Shown here piece by piece: positions 17,091 to 25,845 of a stretch of DNA of 64,000 nt. Source of the DNA: Cupriavidus sp. P-10 (GTDB lineage: Bacteria; Pseudomonadota; Gammaproteobacteria; Burkholderiales; Burkholderiaceae); contig NZ_AP025170.1 of the NCBI RefSeq assembly GCF_003402535.2, forward strand, positions 1,364,001 through 1,428,000, given 5' to 3'. The position numbers and the translations under genes are program-made. The notes under the pieces were generated by a model that searched no databases, was not told the origin of the DNA, and saw only the letters and a list, made by a program, of their open reading frames with translations. Position 1 is the first letter of the stretch; every line of letters begins with the position of its first letter.

Positions 17091-18020
17091 TCAGGCGGCA
17101 GTGATCTCGCCCGACGTGTCGGCGTTGGCCGCCGCCTGGCGGACCAGCGCGGGGATGTGGCGGCCGAGTTCCGTGGCGTCCCAGCGACCCTCCTTGTCGA
17201 TGCGCGGGCCGGCATGCCAGCCTTCGGCCACGGTGATGCGGCCGCCGCGCACGCCGAACACGCGCCCGGTCACCTCGCCGGATTCAACGCTGCCGAGCCA
17301 CGCCACCAGCGGCGCGATGTTGCCGGCGTCGAGCGGATCGAAGCCGGGCGCGGCGCCCGCGGTGAACTCGTCGCGCCGCCTGGCAAAGATGTCCTCGGTC
17401 AGCCGGCTCATCGCGGTGGGATAAATCGCGTTGACGGTGACGCCGTAGCGGTCCAGCTCGCGCGCGGCGATCACCGACATCGCGGCAATGCCGGCCTTGG
17501 CCGCGCCGTAGTTGGCCTGGCCGGGGTTGCAGTAGAGACCGGAGGAGGAACTGGTGTTGATCAGCCTCGCCGCGCGCTGGCGGCCTGCCTTGGATTCCTC
17601 GCGCCAGTAGGCGGCAGCATGCCGCGATGGCGCGAAGGTGCCGCGCATGTGCACGCGGATGACCGAATCCCAGTCGTCCTCGGTCATGTTGGCCAGCGTG
17701 CGGTCGCGCAGGATGCCGGCGTTGTTGACCAGCACGTCGAGCCCGCCAAAGGTATCGATGGCGGCGCGGATCATGCGTTCGGCACCGGCCCAGTCGGCCA
17801 CGTCGTCGAAATTGGCGATCGCCTCGCCGCCGGCGGCGCGGATCTCGGCCACCACTTCCTGGGCCGGGCCGCTGGCGGCACCGCTGCCGTCGCCGCGGCC
17901 GCCGAGGTCATTGACCACCACTTTCGCGCCCTGGCGGGCGAACTCCAGCGCGTATTTGCGCCCGATGCCGCGGCCGGCCCCGGTGATGACGACAACGCGG
18001 TCCCTGCAAAGCTGTGACAT
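17091..18020 (-). CDS. Short-chain dehydrogenase/reductase
   Basis: 309 residues. Rossmann motif TGAGRGIG (residues 13-20), NNAG near 99 and the catalytic Ser158-160 / Tyr171 / Lys175 set are all visible. The sequence resembles the 3-hydroxyacyl-CoA dehydrogenase domain of multifunctional enzyme type 2 (GRGDGSG insertion after NDLGG), so in this cluster it plausibly oxidises a 3-hydroxyacyl-CoA with NAD. An AAGGGA ribosome-binding site supports the start. Confidence 0.9.
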   Translation of the reverse strand: MSQLCRDRVVVITGAGRGIGRKYALEFARQGAKVVVNDLGGRGDGSGAASGPAQEVVAEIRAAGGEAIANFDDVADWAGAERMIRAAIDTFGGLDVLVNNAGILRDRTLANMTEDDWDSVIRVHMRGTFAPSRHAAAYWREESKAGRQRAARLINTSSSSGLYCNPGQANYGAAKAGIAAMSVIAARELDRYGVTVNAIYPTAMSRLTEDIFARRRDEFTAGAAPGFDPLDAGNIAPLVAWLGSVESGEVTGRVFGVRGGRITVAEGWHAGPRIDKEGRWDATELGRHIPALVRQAAANADTSGEITAA

Positions 18021-18053
18021 GGTGAATCCCTTGAGATTGTTCGGTGTAGGCGT

Positions 18054-19073
18054 TCAGCGCGCGCTGATGTCGTAGGTCTTGACCAGTTGCCCGTAGCGGC
18101 CCCGCTCCGAGGCGATCATGGCGCTCATCTTCTTGCCCGGGTCGGCCAGCACTTCGGCATAGGCGGTGCGCGCGGCGAAGTTGCGGAACTCCGGCGTGCC
18201 GAGCGCCTTCAGCAGCGCGGCCTCCAGCTTCTGCGCCACCGGCTCGGGCGTCTTGCTGCTGACGCCGAAGCCGATCCACACCGACAGCTCGTAGTTGGCG
18301 ACGCCGCTTTCGCGCATGGTCGGCACCTCAGGCAGTTCAGGATGGCGCGCCTTGCTGGTGACCGCGATGGCCCGCAGCTTGCCGGCGCGCAGCAGCGGCA
18401 GGGCGCCGCCGACATCGAGCAGCGCCAGGTCGACCGCGCCACCCATCAGGTCGGTCTGCACCTGCGCGGCGCCCTTGTAGGGGATGTGGTTCAGGTCGAT
18501 GCCGGCGGCCTGCTGCAGCTGTAGCCCGCCGAGCCGGTAGTGGTAGCTGTAGTTGGCCAGGCTGACCGTGTGCGGCGTCTTGCGCGCGGCGGCGGCGACG
18601 TCGGCAAAGGTCTTGTAGGGCGAGTTGACGCCGGTCACGAGCACCGCCGAGGCACGGATCGCGGCGGCCAGCGGGCGGATCTCGCGCGGATCATAGGGCA
18701 GCTTGTCATTGACCAGCGGGTTGATGACCATCGCCGTGGGCGCGATCATCAGGATGCTGTAGCCATCGGCCGGCGCATTGAGCAAGCTCTGCACGGCAAT
18801 GACGGAATCGCCGCCGGGGCGGTTCTCTACCACGGCGGGCTGGCCGAGGTCTTTGCCGACCAGTTCGGCCACATAGCGCGTGACGCTGTCCGAGGCGCTG
18901 CCCGGCGTCAAAGGCACGATAAAGCGCAGCGGACGCGACGGGAAATTGTCGGCGGCCCCGGCGGGCAGCACCATGGCGCAGGCCAGTGCGAAGCCGAGCA
19001 GGCGGGAGAGGGTGGCGGAAATGGTGGATGAAATGGTGGCTGAATGGGTGGCTGAATGGGTGGATCGTTTCAT
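18054..19073 (-). CDS. Bug-family (tripartite tricarboxylate transporter) periplasmic binding protein
   Basis: 339 residues with a signal peptide ending at LPAGAAD near residue 41. Typical Bug features are present: RPLRFIVPLTPGSASDSVTR, VVENRPGGDSVIA, and the DLALLDVGGALPLLRAGKLRAIAV segment. Such proteins bind small carboxylates in the periplasm; many are orphan and lack nearby TctA/TctB membrane subunits, as here. The n-region contains a tetrapeptide repeat (THSA, THSA, TISS, TISA) encoded by 12-bp tandem repeats. The start is supported by AAGGAGA 6 bases upstream. It probably captures the substrate for the surrounding acyl-CoA genes. Confidence 0.9.
   Translation of the reverse strand: MKRSTHSATHSATISSTISATLSRLLGFALACAMVLPAGAADNFPSRPLRFIVPLTPGSASDSVTRYVAELVGKDLGQPAVVENRPGGDSVIAVQSLLNAPADGYSILMIAPTAMVINPLVNDKLPYDPREIRPLAAAIRASAVLVTGVNSPYKTFADVAAAARKTPHTVSLANYSYHYRLGGLQLQQAAGIDLNHIPYKGAAQVQTDLMGGAVDLALLDVGGALPLLRAGKLRAIAVTSKARHPELPEVPTMRESGVANYELSVWIGFGVSSKTPEPVAQKLEAALLKALGTPEFRNFAARTAYAEVLADPGKKMSAMIASERGRYGQLVKTYDISAR
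19011..19066. repeat. 12-bp imperfect tandem repeat in the signal-peptide coding region
   Basis: Four full units of 12 bases (ggtggctgaatg and variants at 19011, 19023, 19035 and 19047) plus a partial fifth unit. Two adjacent units are identical. Because 12 is a multiple of three, unit gain or loss would change the n-region length of the binding protein without a frameshift. Confidence 0.85.
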
Positions 19074-19142
19074 GGCGGTCTCCTTGCGGAACGCTGCCGT
19101 CGGCTGGTGCCGGCGGCGCGCCGCGTCGTTGGTGTGAACGGC

Positions 19143-20330
19143 CTAGTTCTTGCCGTACAGCGTCACCACGCAGGCGCCGCCGAGGCCAAGGTTGTGCTGC
19201 AGCGCCAGCTTTGCGCCCTCGACCTGACGATGCTCCGCGCTGCCGCGCAACTGGTGGGTCAGCTCATAGCACTGCGCCAGCCCGGTGGCGCCGAGCGGAT
19301 GGCCCTTGGACAGCAGTCCGCCCGACGGGTTGACCACCACCTGGCCGCCGTAGGTGTTGGCGCCGTCCATCACGAATTTCTCGGCGCCGCCTTCGGGGCA
19401 GAATCCCAGCGCCTCGTAGGAGATCACCTCGTTATGCGCGAAGCAGTCGTGCAGCTCGCACACATCGATATCCTCCGGGCCGATGCCGGCCTGCTCGTAC
19501 ACCTTGTTCGCCGCCGCGCGCGTCATGTGCGTGCCCACGTAGTTGAGCATCGAGGGCGGGTCGAACGAGGCGGGCGGATCGGTGGCCAGTGCCTGTGCCA
19601 CGATCTGCACATCGGTGCGCAGGCCGTGCTGGCGGGCAAAGCGCTCTGACACCAGGATCGCCGCGGCGCCGCCGCAGGTCGGCGGGCATGCCATCAGGCG
19701 CGTCATGATCCCGGGCAGCAGTTCGACGTCGTTCATCACGTCTTCGGTGGTGACGACCTTGCGGAACAGCGCCAGCGGGTTGTTGGCGGCATGGCGGCTG
19801 GCCTTGGCCCGCACCGCGGCAAAGGTTTCCATGCGCGTGCCGTAGCGCTGCATATGCTCGCGCCCGGCGCCGCCGAAGGTGCGCAGCGCCTGCGGCAGGT
19901 GCGCCATGTCGGCGGTCAGGCCGTGCATGATCGGCTGGAAGCGGGCGCGCGTGACTGGCCGGTCATCCCAGTGCGACTTCAGCGCGCCGGCCTGCATCTG
20001 TTCGAAGCCCAGCGCCAGCACGCAATCGGCATCGCCGGTCTCGATCGCCTTGCGCGCCAGGTAGAGCGCGGTCGAGCCGGTCGAGCAGTTGTTGTTGACG
20101 TTGATGATGGGAATGCCGGTCATGCCGACTTCATACAGCGCGGTCTGCCCGCAGGTCGAATCGCCGTAGACGTAGCCGGCAAACGCCTGCTGCACGTGTT
20201 CATAACCGATGCCGGCGTCGGCCAGCGCGCGGCGCGTCGCTTCGGCGCCCATTTCGGTGTAGCTCAGGCTTGCGCCGGGCTTGGCGAACGGGATCATGCC
20301 GACGCCGGCAACCAGGACTTTCTCGCTCAT
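19143..20330 (-). CDS. Thiolase, SCP2/lipid-transfer type
   Basis: 395 residues. The nucleophilic cysteine is Cys82 in NNNCSTGSTAL, with an ELHDCFAHNE segment and the C-terminal SKGHPLGATGLAQ, as in SCP2-type thiolases such as FadA5-like and Ltp proteins. It should cleave a 3-ketoacyl-CoA, or act in a retro-aldol role if related to Ltp2; in that case a DUF35 partner would be expected and none is present. It follows the third dehydrogenase in the cluster. An AGGA site lies at the right distance before the ATG. Confidence 0.9.
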   Translation of the reverse strand: MSEKVLVAGVGMIPFAKPGASLSYTEMGAEATRRALADAGIGYEHVQQAFAGYVYGDSTCGQTALYEVGMTGIPIINVNNNCSTGSTALYLARKAIETGDADCVLALGFEQMQAGALKSHWDDRPVTRARFQPIMHGLTADMAHLPQALRTFGGAGREHMQRYGTRMETFAAVRAKASRHAANNPLALFRKVVTTEDVMNDVELLPGIMTRLMACPPTCGGAAAILVSERFARQHGLRTDVQIVAQALATDPPASFDPPSMLNYVGTHMTRAAANKVYEQAGIGPEDIDVCELHDCFAHNEVISYEALGFCPEGGAEKFVMDGANTYGGQVVVNPSGGLLSKGHPLGATGLAQCYELTHQLRGSAEHRQVEGAKLALQHNLGLGGACVVTLYGKN

Positions 20331-20378
20331 GGTGATTCCTGAAAAGTGCGTAAGTGAAGGAAGGGGACTGTCCGGAAC

Positions 20379-21518
20379 TCAGAGCTTGCGCGCGATCAGG
20401 TCGCGCAGCACTTCGCTGGTGCCGCCGAAGATGCGCGTCACGCGCATGTCGACAAAGGCGCGCGCGATCGGGTACTCCAGCATGTAGCCGTAGCCGCCGT
20501 GCAGCTGCACCATGTCGTCGATGCACTTCCACAGGGTCTCGGTGGCGTACAGCTTGGCGATGGCGGCCTCCTGCAGCGACAGCTTCTGCACCATGTGCTT
20601 GCCGATGTAGTAGTCGACCATGGTGCGCACCGCCACTGCTTGCGCCTTGACGTCGGCCAGCTTGAACCTGGTGTTCTGGAAGTCCCACACGGTCTGGTTG
20701 AAGGCGCGGCGGCCCTTGACGTACTGCAGCGTCAGCTCCAGCTGGCGCTCCAGCTTGGCGGCGCAGTAGACCGCGATGATCAGGCGCTCCTGCGGCAGCT
20801 CTTCCATCAGGTGGATAAAGCCGCCGTTCTCGTTACCGATCAGGTTGCCCACCGGGACGCGCACGTTGTCGAAGAACAGTTCGGCGGTATCCGCGGCATG
20901 CTGGCCGACCTTTTCCAGCTTGCGCCCGCGGCGGAATCCGGCCCGATCGGCTTCGACCATGATCAGGCTCACGCCCTTGGCACCTGCTGCCGGGTCGGTC
21001 TTGCAGACCACCACGATCATGTCGGCATTGAGGCCGTTGGAGATAAAGGTCTTGCTGCCGTTGATGACGAACTCGTCGCCGTCGCGCACGGCGGTGGTGC
21101 GGATCGACTTCAGGTCCGAGCCGCTGCCCGGCTCGGTCATGGCGATGGCCAGGATCTTCTCGCCGCGGCAGATCTCGGGCAGCCACCTGCGCTTCTGTTC
21201 CTCGGTGCCCAGCCGCACGATGTAGGGCGCGGTGATGTCCGAGTGCACCGAGAAGCTCGGGCCGGAGATGCCGGAGCGGTGGTATTCCTCGGCCAGCACT
21301 GCGGAGTGGCCGAAATCGCCGCCGCCGCCGCCGTATTCCTCCGGCACGGTGACACACAGCAGGCCTTCGCGGCCGGCCTTGCGCCAGGTCTCGCGGTCGA
21401 CCACGCCGGCCTCATCCCAGGCCGCCTGGCGCGGCAGGCATTCGCGCTCAAAGAAGCGGCGCGCCGTTTCCCTGAACATCTCGTGGTCTTCGCGGTAGAC
21501 GCTGCGGACGATTTCCAT
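20379..21518 (-). CDS. Acyl-CoA dehydrogenase, long-chain type
   Basis: 379 residues. Motifs: IAMTEPGSGSDLKSIRTTA, INGSKTFISNG, and the helix LPQERLIIAVYCAAKLERQLELTLQYVKGRRAF, which resembles the long-chain dehydrogenase region carrying the catalytic glutamate. The C-terminus is RIFGGTSEVLRDLIARKL. Start is set at 21518 because an AGGAG site lies 8 bases upstream, while the earlier ATG at 21557 lacks one. It is the first gene of the acyl-CoA cluster, next to the MalT-like regulator. Confidence 0.92.
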   Translation of the reverse strand: MEIVRSVYREDHEMFRETARRFFERECLPRQAAWDEAGVVDRETWRKAGREGLLCVTVPEEYGGGGGDFGHSAVLAEEYHRSGISGPSFSVHSDITAPYIVRLGTEEQKRRWLPEICRGEKILAIAMTEPGSGSDLKSIRTTAVRDGDEFVINGSKTFISNGLNADMIVVVCKTDPAAGAKGVSLIMVEADRAGFRRGRKLEKVGQHAADTAELFFDNVRVPVGNLIGNENGGFIHLMEELPQERLIIAVYCAAKLERQLELTLQYVKGRRAFNQTVWDFQNTRFKLADVKAQAVAVRTMVDYYIGKHMVQKLSLQEAAIAKLYATETLWKCIDDMVQLHGGYGYMLEYPIARAFVDMRVTRIFGGTSEVLRDLIARKL

Positions 21519-21632
21519 CGATGGCTCCTGATTTGACTGGTTGGCGGCAGCGCTCAAGGGGCTGCCTCGTTGGAACCAGTTTGGCGCGGAGCCGGCGCGG
21601 CGTCCCTACACCGGTGGTGTGGGTGGGGAAGA

Positions 21633-24461
21633 TCAGGATGCCGGCGCGGCAGGGCGCGAGGCGTTGGCATCGCGCAGGCGGGCCACCGCCTCGTCACGGC
21701 CGGTGACGTCGAGCTTGGCGTAGACATTGCGCAGGTGCCACTTCACCGTGTCGAGCGACACATTGAGCACGCGCGCGATCTTCTTGTTGGGCATGGCCTG
21801 CGCCAGCAGCCCGAGCACTTCCTGCTCGCGCTCGCTGAGGCTGGCCAGCCGGGCCGCGGCGGGCGCGGCAGCGCGGGCGCCCGGGGCCGGCGCGGCGGCG
21901 TCGGCCAGCCGCTGCGCGTAGAACGCCAGCACCGGGTCGAGGGTGTCGTCATCGGCCAGCGTGGCCAGCAGCGCCGGCACCTGCGTCGAGGCGTCGAGCA
22001 GGCTGCGCACCAGCCCGTGGCGGTGGCCAATGCGCAATGCTTCGATCAGCAGGCGGCGGGCCTCGGCAGGGTCGCGCCGGCCCTGGTGCGCCAGCGCCAT
22101 CAGCATGCGCAGGGCGGCTACGCGCGGCCAGCGGCCGCCGGCCTCTGACAGCGCCGCGAGCGGCGCCAGCCGTGTCAGCGCGCCGTCGAAGTCGTTGTGG
22201 TGCAGGCACATGGCGATGCGGGCCAGGTCGGCATGCACCCGCACTTCCCAGGCCGTGCTGCGCACCGCGCCGGCGTGGCGGGCAGCCAGCGCCTCGAGCC
22301 GCAGCAGCGCATCGTCGGCGTCATCGACATTGCCGGCTTCCAGCAGCCGGCGCGAGCGCTGGCACAACGCGGCGGCCACCAGCCGGTCGACACGGCGGCG
22401 CTGCCCGTGGCGCTCCAGCCGGTCCAGCAGGGCCAGCGCACCGGCGTGGTCGCCGGCCAGCCAGCGGCTGCCGGACAGCGCCAGCAGCGCCCGCAGCACG
22501 GTGTCGGGGATCGAAATGCGCACCAGCACGCCCATGCGCGCCTCCAGCAGGCTGGCCGCGGCGTCGACGTCGTTGAGCTCGTACAGGGTTTCGCCGAGCA
22601 ATGACGCAGCCATGCAGGCCACGCCCGCACAGGCGGGGCCGCGCTGGCCGGCCTCGGCCAGCACTTCCTGGAGCACGCGCTCGGCAACCAGCACCTTGCC
22701 TTCCACGGCGTGCGTCATGCCCCCCATGCAGCGGCCCAGCAGTGTGCCGCGCGGGGCGCCGCCGCAGGGGGCGCCGTCTTCGATCACGCGCCGGGCGAGC
22801 TCATACTCGCCGCGGTAGATATGCATCCACGACAGGATGTTGCCGCGCCCGGTCAGGGTAAAGTCATCGGCGCCCGGCGGCACGCGCTGCAGCTCGGGCA
22901 GCAGCATGGCCACGGCGTCGGAGTCGTCGCGCTGCAAGGCGATGCTGCCGCGCAGCAGCGCCAGGGCGTAGCGCTCGCGTGGGCCCAGGCGCTCGGGCTG
23001 GGCCTGCATCCGCTGCAGGCTGTCGTCCACGGCGGCGACATCACCGGCGTACATCTGCAGGTGGGCCTGCACCAGCAGCAGGCCGAAGCGGGCCTGGACC
23101 TGCGCGCCGGGCAGCAGCCGCATCAGCGCCGCAAGCTGGCTCAGTTCGCCGCGCGCCAGCAGGCCGTGGGCGCAGTCGTGCACCAGTTCAGCGGCCGCAT
23201 CGGCATTGCCCGCCAGCACGGCGTGCCGGACGGCTTCGTCGAGGTCGCCGTGCGCGTGGAACCATTGCCAGGCCGCCGCGTGCAGCGTGGCCAGCTCGCC
23301 GGGGGGCAGCTGGCCCAGACGGCCGAGCAGCACTTCGCGCAGCAGCGGGTGGAGACGGTACCAGGGCTCGCCCTGGCCGGCATTGCCAAGCTGCGCGATA
23401 AAAAGGTCGTCCCCGGCCAGGTGCGACAGCCGGGCGTTGATCTCGGCGGCGGCGCCGAGCCGGCCCAGCAAGGTCGCGCACAGTGCGCCGCAGAAGCGGT
23501 GGCAGACCGCCATGCGGGTGAGCAGGTGCAGGTCAGCGGCGTCCAGGCGCACCAGCACCTCGCGCTCGAAATAGTGGGCGAAGGCCTGGGCGTCGCGCAC
23601 CTCGACGGGATGGAAGGCGCCGCCGCGCTTGCCCTTCAGGTCGATGGCATAGAGCTGCAGGCCCGCGGCCCAGCCGTCGGTCAGTTCATGCAGGCGCCTG
23701 GCTTCGTGGGCTTCGATGGTGCTGAGCTGGTCTTGCAGGAAGCGCGCCGATTCCTGTGCGGAGAAGCGCAGGTCCGCCAGCCCGAATGCCGATAACAGAC
23801 CTTGCGAGCGCAGCCGCGCCAGCGACAGCGGCGGCGCCGTGCGCGATGCCAGCACCACGTGGAGCTGTGGCGGCGCGTAGTCGATCAACCAGCGCAGGGC
23901 CAGCAGCGCGCCCGGGTCATCGAGGTGGTGGACATCGTCGAGCATCAGCACCAGTTCGCGCTTGCGCGCGGCGATCGCGCGCACCAGCGTGATGACCCAA
24001 TGCTCGGCCGCGGACTGGTTGCCGTCCCGCCCCATCAGCAGCCAGGCATCGCGCACGATGGCCGCATCCACGGTTGCCAGGCTGGCCACCAGACCGTTGA
24101 AGAAGACCGCCAGGCTGTTGTCCTCGGCTTCCAGCGACAGCCAGGCCACGTCAAAGTCGAGCTTCAGCAGCGCCTGCCGCCAGGCCACCAGCGTGCTGGT
24201 CTTGGCGCAGCCGGCGGGGCCCTGGATCACCACGCAGCGCTGGCGCCGCGCTTCGGTCAGGCGCGCCAGCAGCGCATCGCGCGGCATCAGCGGGCGGGCG
24301 CTGCGCGGCGGCACCAGCCGGGTCGGGGCGACGTTGGAGGCGGGCGTATCGGGCGTGTCGGGGCTGCCTTGGCTTTCGTTGCTCTCGGGGCTTTCGTAGC
24401 TCTCGGAAGGGACGGGATCTCGGGGGAATGCCGTCGTGGGGCGTACTCCGGCCAGGGTCAT
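21633..24461 (-). CDS. MalT-like LuxR-family transcriptional regulator (STAND ATPase)
   Basis: 942 residues. A Ser/Glu/Pro-rich N-terminus (residues 20-40) precedes an NTPase domain with Walker A GPAGCAKT (81-88) and Walker B LVLMLDDVHHL (about 168). A long helical repeat region with many Ala and Leu follows and probably senses a ligand or partner. The C-terminus is a LuxR helix-turn-helix: LSEREQEVLGLLAQAMPNKKIARVLNVS and the recognition helix VKWHLRNVYAKL. The start is placed at 24461, where a GAGGA site lies about 8 bases upstream, rather than at 24506. It is encoded on the same strand upstream of the acyl-CoA genes and is the likely regulator, but this is inference. Confidence 0.9.
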   Translation of the reverse strand: MTLAGVRPTTAFPRDPVPSESYESPESNESQGSPDTPDTPASNVAPTRLVPPRSARPLMPRDALLARLTEARRQRCVVIQGPAGCAKTSTLVAWRQALLKLDFDVAWLSLEAEDNSLAVFFNGLVASLATVDAAIVRDAWLLMGRDGNQSAAEHWVITLVRAIAARKRELVLMLDDVHHLDDPGALLALRWLIDYAPPQLHVVLASRTAPPLSLARLRSQGLLSAFGLADLRFSAQESARFLQDQLSTIEAHEARRLHELTDGWAAGLQLYAIDLKGKRGGAFHPVEVRDAQAFAHYFEREVLVRLDAADLHLLTRMAVCHRFCGALCATLLGRLGAAAEINARLSHLAGDDLFIAQLGNAGQGEPWYRLHPLLREVLLGRLGQLPPGELATLHAAAWQWFHAHGDLDEAVRHAVLAGNADAAAELVHDCAHGLLARGELSQLAALMRLLPGAQVQARFGLLLVQAHLQMYAGDVAAVDDSLQRMQAQPERLGPRERYALALLRGSIALQRDDSDAVAMLLPELQRVPPGADDFTLTGRGNILSWMHIYRGEYELARRVIEDGAPCGGAPRGTLLGRCMGGMTHAVEGKVLVAERVLQEVLAEAGQRGPACAGVACMAASLLGETLYELNDVDAAASLLEARMGVLVRISIPDTVLRALLALSGSRWLAGDHAGALALLDRLERHGQRRRVDRLVAAALCQRSRRLLEAGNVDDADDALLRLEALAARHAGAVRSTAWEVRVHADLARIAMCLHHNDFDGALTRLAPLAALSEAGGRWPRVAALRMLMALAHQGRRDPAEARRLLIEALRIGHRHGLVRSLLDASTQVPALLATLADDDTLDPVLAFYAQRLADAAAPAPGARAAAPAAARLASLSEREQEVLGLLAQAMPNKKIARVLNVSLDTVKWHLRNVYAKLDVTGRDEAVARLRDANASRPAAPAS

Positions 24462-24605
24462 GCTGCGGTCCTCAATGCATCCTGTGCCCGGATGCGATGA
24501 GGCCATTGTAGGAGTGCCGCGCCGGCTGGCAGAGGCCGGCGCGGCGAGCCACCCGACGCGGGTGGGCAGGGCGGGTGGCGAACGGGGCGCGGCGTGGCGC
24601 AGGCG

Positions 24606-25811
24606 TCACGGCCTTTCTGGTGCGTCCCGGTCGGCAACGATGCGCTCGGCCAGTGCAATCAGGCTGCGGTCGCTGCCGGCGGGCCCGAGCAGCGAGATGC
24701 CCAGCGGCGCACCGTCGCGGCTGGCCAGCGGCAAACTGAGTTGCGGGAAACCGCTCAGCGGCGTCAGGCACAGGGTCTGCGAGGCCAGGTTGCGATAGCT
24801 TTCCAGTGCGTCGATCGGTGTGGCGCGCAGCGGGGCGATATCGGGCATGGTGGGTAGCACCAGCACGCCGTCGTCGCCGAGCAGGCTGGCGAGATGCGCG
24901 GTGAAGTCGCGCCGCACTCCGCTGGCCTCATCGAACTGCGAGCGCGTCACGCTCTTCGAGAACGCAAAGCGCGCGGCCACGTCGGCGCCCAGCTCCAGCC
25001 CGTACTGCTCGATCAGCGCGCCGTCGCTGCGCCACGCTTCCCAACCCTGGATGTAGCGGAAGGCCCACCATAGTTCGGACAAGGGCCGGTCGGCCACCGT
25101 CACGGGCGACGCCTTGCCCAGCGCGATCTCGATCGTGGCGATGGCCGGCGACAGCGCGGCGCAGGCCTCGGGCGTGAGTTGCGCGAACAGGTCGGTTGCC
25201 AGCAGCAGGCGGGGCAAGGCGGGCAGCGGCTTGCCGTCGGCGCCGAACATCACCTCTGCCACGCGCGCGAACGTGCCGGCGGCCCGCGCGAAGAAGCCGC
25301 ACGTATCCAGGCTCTCGGACAGCGGCAGGCAACGCTCCAGCGAAATGCGCCCGTGCGTGGGCCGGATGCCGAACAGCCCGCAGTGGCTGGCCGGCGCGCG
25401 CACCGAGCCCCCGGTGTCCGAGCCAAGCGCAAAGTCGCACAGCCCGTTGGATACCGCCGCGGCCGAGCCGGACGAGGAACCCCCGGTGATCCGGTCGGGC
25501 GCCGCGCCGTTGACCGGCCGGCCGTAATGCGCGTTCTGCCCGTTCATCGAGAACGCCAGTTCGTCGGTATGGGTCTTGCCGACGAAGGCGGCGCCCGCGT
25601 CCAGCAACTGCTGCACCGCGGGCGCGGTCGCGGCCTTGATGCCCGAGCGCGCGAGCACGTGCGGATTGCCGCCGCCGGTGGGATAGCCCGCCACGTCGAA
25701 CAAGTCCTTGACGGCAAAGGTCAGTCCTTGCAGCGGACCGCCGGCGGCGTGGGGCACGGCAACGTCCGGATAGGGCATGAAGGCGCGGGCGGGATGGGTG
25801 GCAAGCGTCAT
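24606..25811 (-). CDS. Amidase (amidase-signature family)
   Basis: 401 residues. The Ser-Ser-Lys catalytic triad of the family is visible: Lys35 in TFAVKDLFD, the GGSSSG motif at 110-115 and the nucleophile Ser136 in GSDTGGSVR. It hydrolyses a carboxamide to acid and ammonia. The start is at the ATG at 25811; the preceding open frame does not look like protein of this family. It is the last gene of the ABC importer operon, 34 bases after the DppD-like ATPase, so its substrate may be the imported compound. It resembles AtzE/urethanase-like short amidases. Confidence 0.88.
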   Translation of the reverse strand: MTLATHPARAFMPYPDVAVPHAAGGPLQGLTFAVKDLFDVAGYPTGGGNPHVLARSGIKAATAPAVQQLLDAGAAFVGKTHTDELAFSMNGQNAHYGRPVNGAAPDRITGGSSSGSAAAVSNGLCDFALGSDTGGSVRAPASHCGLFGIRPTHGRISLERCLPLSESLDTCGFFARAAGTFARVAEVMFGADGKPLPALPRLLLATDLFAQLTPEACAALSPAIATIEIALGKASPVTVADRPLSELWWAFRYIQGWEAWRSDGALIEQYGLELGADVAARFAFSKSVTRSQFDEASGVRRDFTAHLASLLGDDGVLVLPTMPDIAPLRATPIDALESYRNLASQTLCLTPLSGFPQLSLPLASRDGAPLGISLLGPAGSDRSLIALAERIVADRDAPERP

Positions 25812-25845
25812 GGGTGATCTCTTGGAAGGTGGGGCGATAGCGGGA

